A stretch of 11,509 nt of DNA, from positions 1 through 11,509 of the forward strand of contig JABGPX010000435.1 in assembly GCA_018644745.1 (NCBI GenBank), written 5' to 3'. A model generated the notes under the pieces. It saw only the letters and a program-made list of their open reading frames with translations, made no database searches and had not been told where the DNA came from. The first letter of the stretch is position 1. Every line of letters starts with the position of its first letter. The position numbers were made by a program, and so were the translations under genes. The stretch is from Spirochaetales bacterium (lineage in GTDB: Bacteria; Spirochaetota; Spirochaetia; ARS1246). Shown here piece after piece: positions 7,581-11,509 of this stretch.

Positions 7581-7588
7581 TATTTGCT

Positions 7589-8863
7589 ATGGATACCAAC
7601 GAACGCAAAATACTCAGCTTTACCAGCTTTGGACATTTTTTTACCCATTTTTACATGCTGGTTTTTCCGGTTCTCCTGCTTCCGATTACCCGGTCCCTCG
7701 GCATGCCTTTGGAACAGATACTGCCCAAGAGTTTTCTGATGTACCTGCTTTATGGTCTTTTGGCAATGCCATGGGGATTTCTCGCCGATCACTTCAACCC
7801 GAGGATTGTGATGGGCACGGGGGTAATAATCGCAGGAACCGGGTTTCTACTCTCCGGGACGCTGAGGGATCCGGCCTTTCTTTCTCTTTCTCTCGCGCTG
7901 GTTGGTATCGGATGCGCTGCTTATCACCCCTCGGGTCTCTCTATGCTTTCGAAGGGACTCAAATCCCGAGGCAAAGGCCTCGGGTTAAACGGGATTTTTG
8001 GAAATCTCGGCATTGCGTCGGCCCCATTTGCAGCGGGTTTCCTCAACTATGCTCTTGGTTGGCAGACTACTCTTCTCATCCTCGGTTGTGTCGGCGTTGG
8101 AATTGGGATCATGTGTCTGCTCGTTCCATTTTCTGTTGATCGAAACTCGGATAAACAGCGCGGCTCGGAAATCAAAAAGGGCAACGCTTTACGCCTTTTT
8201 ATCGCGCTGTGCGCCGTGGTATCTGTGTTCGGGCTGCTCTATCGGGGATTCACCTTGATTCTTCCGAGCTATCTGGAAACCAGATTGAGCGACGCTTTTG
8301 AAGGATTGTCGGTTATGCTCAACAAGGCCGGTGAATCAGGAGTGCTGTCGAGTGAGCAGGGCAGTTTGTTTGCCGCCGTGGTAGCAGGCTGCGCGTATCT
8401 CATCGGTATGATCGGTCAGGCGGTCGGAGGAAAACTTGCGGACAGATTTGATCTTAAAAAAACGTATATCGTGTTTGTCTGTGCCGCTCTGCCGTTCCTG
8501 CTGCTCCTTCGATTTGGATCGGGGTTTGGATTGATTATCTATGCAGGCTTCTATGCTTTTTTTACTCTTGGTCTGCAGCCCGTCGAGAATAGTCTGTTCG
8601 CGATGCTGACTCCTGCAAGGTGGAGATCTCTCGCGTACGGAATAAAGTTTACTTTAGTTTTCGGCATCGGTTCGCTCTCGGTGTTCCTCGTAACAAGAGT
8701 GCAGAACCGGTGGGGGATTGAGGACGTGATCCTGCTTCTTGTCGGGTATCTTTCAGTAGTTATTTTGCTGGTGCTGTTTATGAATATACTCGGACGAAAA
8801 CAGGCCTTGCGGCATACCCATTCTCCCGAGCCGGTGAATCTTCCCGCCGCGGAGAACAGCTGA
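7589..8863 (+). CDS. MFS transporter (fosmidomycin-resistance-like branch)
   Basis: This is an integral membrane carrier of about 12 helices that should move a small molecule across the inner membrane using an ion gradient. The two halves each carry an MFS motif A after helix 2 or 8: GFLADHFNPR (63-72) and GGKLADRFDLKK (280-291). GIGCAAYHPSGLSML (107-120ish) and GLGLNGIFGNLG resemble the Fsr/fosmidomycin-resistance type of carrier. Residues 183-200 form the polar loop between the halves. Length 424 is typical. The start is limited by an in-frame TAA at 7577-7579 and has no ribosome binding site, in line with a leaderless transcript. Its stop overlaps the start of the next SDR gene (TGATG), so the two are made together. 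Whether it imports or exports is not visible, and the substrate is unknown. Confidence 0.9.
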   Translation: MDTNERKILSFTSFGHFFTHFYMLVFPVLLLPITRSLGMPLEQILPKSFLMYLLYGLLAMPWGFLADHFNPRIVMGTGVIIAGTGFLLSGTLRDPAFLSLSLALVGIGCAAYHPSGLSMLSKGLKSRGKGLGLNGIFGNLGIASAPFAAGFLNYALGWQTTLLILGCVGVGIGIMCLLVPFSVDRNSDKQRGSEIKKGNALRLFIALCAVVSVFGLLYRGFTLILPSYLETRLSDAFEGLSVMLNKAGESGVLSSEQGSLFAAVVAGCAYLIGMIGQAVGGKLADRFDLKKTYIVFVCAALPFLLLLRFGSGFGLIIYAGFYAFFTLGLQPVENSLFAMLTPARWRSLAYGIKFTLVFGIGSLSVFLVTRVQNRWGIEDVILLLVGYLSVVILLVLFMNILGRKQALRHTHSPEPVNLPAAENS

Positions 8864-9591
8864 TGACCGTTGATATAGCTGGAAGAACCGGGATTGTTAC
8901 CGGTGCAACCCGGGGAATCGGGGCCGCGATCTGCGCGGCTCTCGCCGAACAGAGGGTTAATCTGGCCATCACCGGTCGAGATTCAGAGGCTCTTTCGATT
9001 CAGGAAAAGGCGCTTCTAGAGCGGGGTATCCGGGTGCTTGCCATACAAGCTGATTTGATGGACCCTGAAAGCCCGGGACGGATTGTGTCCCAGACCAGCA
9101 AGTACTTCGGTTCTCTGGATATTCTGGTAAACAACGCGGGAGTGGGCAGATCGGGGGGCTATGCAGATCTGACGGTTTCAGACTGGGAAGCTCATATGAC
9201 CGTAAACGCCCGGGCGCCGTTTTTTCTTTGTCAGCAGGCGGTGCCGTATCTGTGCGATTCAGATGGCCCGGTGATTATCAATATTGCTTCCGTCACCGCG
9301 ACCCGCGGTTACCCGGAACAGGCGGCATATTCGGCGTCCAAGCACGCACTTCTCGGATGGACAAAATCATTGGCAAAGGAGCTTCACGAGACGGGCATAC
9401 GTATTCACACCATTTCACCTGGCGGTGTGGCCACGGATATGATACAGGCTGTTCGTCCCGATATTGACACCAGCGAGATGATAAACCCGTGGGAGATTGC
9501 CGAGTTGGTGATTTTCCTTTTAACTCATTCGGGAAACGGTATGATAGATGAAATAGCCATGAGAAGAGAGAGAAAAACTCCCTGGTTGTAG
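8863..9591 (+). CDS. Classical short-chain dehydrogenase/reductase (SDR)
   Basis: This is an NAD(P)-dependent oxidoreductase acting on an alcohol or ketone, with complete classical motifs: TGATRGIG (13-20), NNAG (90-93), Asn115, Ser143, Tyr156 and Lys160 (YSASK) and PGG (186-188). Arg39 in ITGRD after the second strand suggests a preference for NADP(H). The 242-residue length is normal. The C-terminus ends IDEIAMRRERKTPWL instead of the usual VDGG of FabG, so it is probably not the fatty-acid reductase. The ATG overlaps the MFS stop by one base and GGAG lies eight bases upstream within the MFS gene. This tight link suggests that it acts on what the carrier moves. The substrate cannot be read from the sequence. 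Confidence 0.93.
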   Translation: MTVDIAGRTGIVTGATRGIGAAICAALAEQRVNLAITGRDSEALSIQEKALLERGIRVLAIQADLMDPESPGRIVSQTSKYFGSLDILVNNAGVGRSGGYADLTVSDWEAHMTVNARAPFFLCQQAVPYLCDSDGPVIINIASVTATRGYPEQAAYSASKHALLGWTKSLAKELHETGIRIHTISPGGVATDMIQAVRPDIDTSEMINPWEIAELVIFLLTHSGNGMIDEIAMRRERKTPWL

Positions 9592-9600
9592 AGCACAACC
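9584..9600. terminator. Small hairpin between convergent SDR and URO-D-like genes, possible terminator
   Basis: GGTTGT and ACAACC form a perfect six-pair stem around a five-base loop that contains the SDR stop codon. On the minus strand a run of five T follows seven bases later, too far for a textbook terminator. On the plus strand no T-run follows closely. It may be a weak terminator for the minus-strand pair. Confidence 0.3.
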
Positions 9601-9611
9601 CGCTATCTGTA

Positions 9612-10757
9612 TCACACGGTTTTAGAGGTCTCCCGCTCGAGTATTTCCCAAGCCTTCTTTAGATAGAACTTATAGTTCTCCAGAGGGGTGCCGTTTGGAA
9701 TACGATGATCGAGAGCGAGAACGCAGCCGCCGGTTTTTACCATAGGCGGGATCTTGTACTCGAGTTCCGCTTCAATCTCTTCTTTTGTTTTCCTTATTAC
9801 GTGCTTATCGATTCCTCCGTAGAAAGCAAGCCTGGTGCCGAAGGATTCTCGTATTTTCACAATATCCATATTGGAGGCCGGTTCCATCGGATGCATTACA
9901 TTTACACCGGCGTCGACAAAAGACTCCAGCACCGGGTTCATGTCGCCGTCTGAATCCTGATCAAACAGCCGTACTCCTCGGTCCCGGAGCATATTCCACA
10001 CTTTCAAATAATATGGCGCGATGAACTCGTTAATCTGCTTCGGACCGGCCAAAGGTCCCGATTTTCCCGCCATGTCCTCATGAACGAAAAGCATATCGAC
10101 TTGTACAGCAGCGGATACTCGATCGAGAACCTGGATGGAGGTTTTTGTTATTGTGTTCAGGATGTCGTGGATGAGTTCGGGGTTTTCGTAGTAAGCATAG
10201 CTGAGATTTACCTCACCCATGAGCTCTCTTGTTTCGTCGTATCCCCCCGGTATGGTCACCCCGATTACTTTGTCCTGCTCACGGGCAATCTTTGCGTCGG
10301 CTTCCCAATTCCGCGAGAACCGCTGCTCGCTGAACTCATAGAGCGGTTTGATCTTCTGCCAATCATCCATAGTCTCTACCGGGAAATTGAGAGGGAGCCC
10401 TATAGTCGCGGTAGCTTTCGGCAGTTTCATCGTTCTGCCGATATCATCCTTTGTAATGAGATATTCGTCGCTGTCTTCGAGCACCACCGGCTCGTGCCTG
10501 ATGATTCTGCCGGTATTTGCGCCGACGGTTGCTCTGGATTCGCAGCGAAAAGTGAATGCCGAAAAATCCAATTCCTCGGCGGTTGCTCCCTGAGATTCCC
10601 ATTCCTCTTTCAAACCGATTATCGGGCCGAATATTTCGGTAAACAGCGGCCGGTCGTTGGCCTGAAAGGTCATATAATCGAGATATTCCTCTCTTCCAAC
10701 TGATGGAGATTTTACAATCGCGAGATCTTCATGACGTGACCATTTATGCTTTAGCAT
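9612..10757 (-). CDS. URO-D-superfamily protein (uroporphyrinogen decarboxylase / methyltransferase-like)
   Basis: The protein has the C-terminal hallmarks of the URO-D superfamily, which holds uroporphyrinogen decarboxylase and corrinoid-dependent methyltransferases such as MtaA: HEDMA (226-230), FDQDSDGD (265-272), MHPMEPASNMD (288-298), AFYGGIDK (311-318) and GGCVLALDHRIPNGTP ending in ENY (343-361). By eye, the places of the MtaA zinc ligands (His-x-Cys and a later Cys) are taken by Asp268, Asp270 and His351. It is therefore neither a canonical zinc methyltransferase nor obviously HemE, whose N-terminal substrate-binding motifs I do not see. At 381 residues it is slightly longer than HemE. 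It starts 2 bases after the dioxygenase stop without a clear ribosome binding site, indicating coupling. A role in catabolism of a methylated or carboxylated compound is possible but inferred. Confidence 0.85.
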   Translation of the reverse strand: MLKHKWSRHEDLAIVKSPSVGREEYLDYMTFQANDRPLFTEIFGPIIGLKEEWESQGATAEELDFSAFTFRCESRATVGANTGRIIRHEPVVLEDSDEYLITKDDIGRTMKLPKATATIGLPLNFPVETMDDWQKIKPLYEFSEQRFSRNWEADAKIAREQDKVIGVTIPGGYDETRELMGEVNLSYAYYENPELIHDILNTITKTSIQVLDRVSAAVQVDMLFVHEDMAGKSGPLAGPKQINEFIAPYYLKVWNMLRDRGVRLFDQDSDGDMNPVLESFVDAGVNVMHPMEPASNMDIVKIRESFGTRLAFYGGIDKHVIRKTKEEIEAELEYKIPPMVKTGGCVLALDHRIPNGTPLENYKFYLKKAWEILERETSKTV

Positions 10758-10759
10758 TA

Positions 10760-11509
10760 TTAAAATCCAATTCGCCGTACGGCGTCGCAGGAGGCCGGGG
10801 ACCCATCCGCTTCAGTGAAAACGGCGTCGTATTCTTCCGAGGATATTATCACATTTGATGATCTCCGGTAATGGTACTGCAGCGCGCGTCTTCTGGTTTG
10901 TGATGAGTTAGGCGGGGTGAAGTGAGGTATATTCCCGTGGAAAAAAATAATTCCTCCCGGCGGCAGTTCAACGGGTATAGCGTCGGCCTTGTGGATCCGA
11001 TCCTCTACAATTTCGCAATCGTGGGTGTGCCGATGTCTCAAAGGGCCTGCTTTATGGCCTCCGGGAATGAAGTGCATACAGCCGTTCTCCACGGTTGAAT
11101 TATCGAGAGCAATCCAGGTGCCGAGAACTCCGTCGGGATCCTTTGTCGCGAAATATGCGTTATCTTGATGCCACGGTTTGTCCACTCCTATCTTCGGCGG
11201 CTTTACCAATGCCATGGATTGGTAGAGTTCTGACTGCTCACCGAGAATACTCGCTACGATTCCCTGAATACGGGCGTGGCACTGGTAGATTTTCTGGAGC
11301 ACCGGGGCTTCGTCGTGCAGCCACATGTATTTCCTCAATCTGAGTTCGAGCGTGGACGGGTCGCTGTAATTTATCTCTTCTCCGGCCTCGAATTGGAAGG
11401 TGAGTCTGCTTCCATTCCGGGTGACCGCGGCACCGGCATTCAAGGCCTCAGTCTGGCCTTCTTTGACTGTCCAGTCATCCGGCTTGGAGGTAAAGGATTT
11501 TATAATGTC
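10760..11509 (-). CDS. Phytanoyl-CoA dioxygenase (PhyH) family Fe(II)/2-oxoglutarate oxygenase (partial, N-terminus outside window)
   Basis: This enzyme type hydroxylates a small molecule using Fe(II), oxygen and 2-oxoglutarate. Counting from the first visible residue, the iron ligands are His114 and Asp116 in WHQDNAYF and His196 in NIPHFTPPN. Arg207, eleven residues after the last His as in human PhyH, should bind the 2-oxoglutarate carboxylate. GTWIALDN (130-137), NGCMHFIPGGH (142-152) and PPGGIIFFHG (183-192) are typical of the family. The reading frame stays open to the window edge, giving 249 residues, so the true start lies to the right. A TTG at 11443 is internal and should not be taken as the start. 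Family members are usually about 250-300 residues, so little is missing. The gene is coupled to the URO-D-like gene two bases on. The substrate is unknown. Confidence 0.9.
   Translation of the reverse strand, partial: DIIKSFTSKPDDWTVKEGQTEALNAGAAVTRNGSRLTFQFEAGEEINYSDPSTLELRLRKYMWLHDEAPVLQKIYQCHARIQGIVASILGEQSELYQSMALVKPPKIGVDKPWHQDNAYFATKDPDGVLGTWIALDNSTVENGCMHFIPGGHKAGPLRHRHTHDCEIVEDRIHKADAIPVELPPGGIIFFHGNIPHFTPPNSSQTRRRALQYHYRRSSNVIISSEEYDAVFTEADGSPASCDAVRRIGF

Noticed and set aside
7525..8139. A 204-codon open frame on the plus strand overlapping the MFS gene
   Set aside because: It lies in another frame of a clear transporter gene, its translation has no recognisable motif, and it has no better start signal.
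8863..9591. Calling the classical SDR fabG
   Set aside because: The C-terminus lacks the usual VDGG end and the neighbour is an MFS carrier, not fatty-acid synthesis genes.
10080..10703. A 207-codon open frame on the plus strand, antisense to the URO-D-like gene
   Set aside because: The opposite strand encodes a protein with clear superfamily motifs; this frame gives a composition without recognisable domains and no ribosome binding site.
9612..10757. Calling the URO-D-like gene hemE
   Set aside because: The motifs match the wider superfamily, with DSDGD and DHRIP variants, and I see no HemE N-terminal substrate motif; no other haem genes are nearby.
1..11509. CRISPR array, tRNA, rRNA, transposase, integrase or attachment site
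   Set aside because: No spaced direct repeats, cloverleaf-like sequence or mobile-element gene was seen; nearly all bases are in clear protein-coding genes.

Overview
This window looks like a piece of a spirochaete-type or related bacterial chromosome. The clue is the solute-binding protein at 1539-2561, whose short Lys-rich, Leu/Ile-rich leader ends in LFAGGG, a form common among spirochaete periplasmic binding proteins. Heterotrophic gene content (transporters, a sialidase, several dehydrogenases, URO-D and PhyH families) fits this, but lineage is an inference. There is no rRNA, tRNA, CRISPR array, integrase or insertion sequence. Genes are packed tightly: the longest stretch without a gene is about 80 bases, so no long empty region needs describing.

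Left block (1-3716, all minus strand, read right to left): a cytoplasmic five-Asp-box sialidase-like protein, then a binding protein, an ATPase and the first 150 residues of a permease. The last three form one ABC importer of the ferric iron / phosphonate / polyamine-like class. The ATPase and permease genes overlap by 11 bases.

Middle block (3763-9591): a YegD-like Hsp70 made of little more than the ATPase domain runs rightward and meets, tail to tail with a 22-base overlap, a minus-strand two-gene unit. That unit is an unrecognised 317-residue protein followed 4 bases later by a 516-residue SDR-like protein with a four-Cys zinc-ribbon-like segment and Thr where the SDR catalytic Tyr should be. 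The unit diverges from a plus-strand pair, an MFS transporter and a classical SDR, joined by a TGATG stop/start overlap. The 76-base divergent region carries a perfect TTGACA box, an imperfect inverted repeat and a strong ribosome binding site.

Right block (9612-11509, minus strand): a PhyH-type Fe(II)/2-oxoglutarate dioxygenase, entering from beyond the window, followed 2 bases later by a URO-D-superfamily protein.

Taken together the region reads as accessory small-molecule metabolism: import by ABC and MFS carriers, oxidation/reduction by two SDR proteins and a dioxygenase, and possibly methyl or decarboxylation chemistry by the URO-D-like protein. The part least explained by known biology is the 317-residue protein plus the Tyr-less zinc-ribbon SDR. 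Two genes (sialidase and MFS) also have promoter-like elements so close to the start codon, with no ribosome binding site, that leaderless mRNAs are likely.
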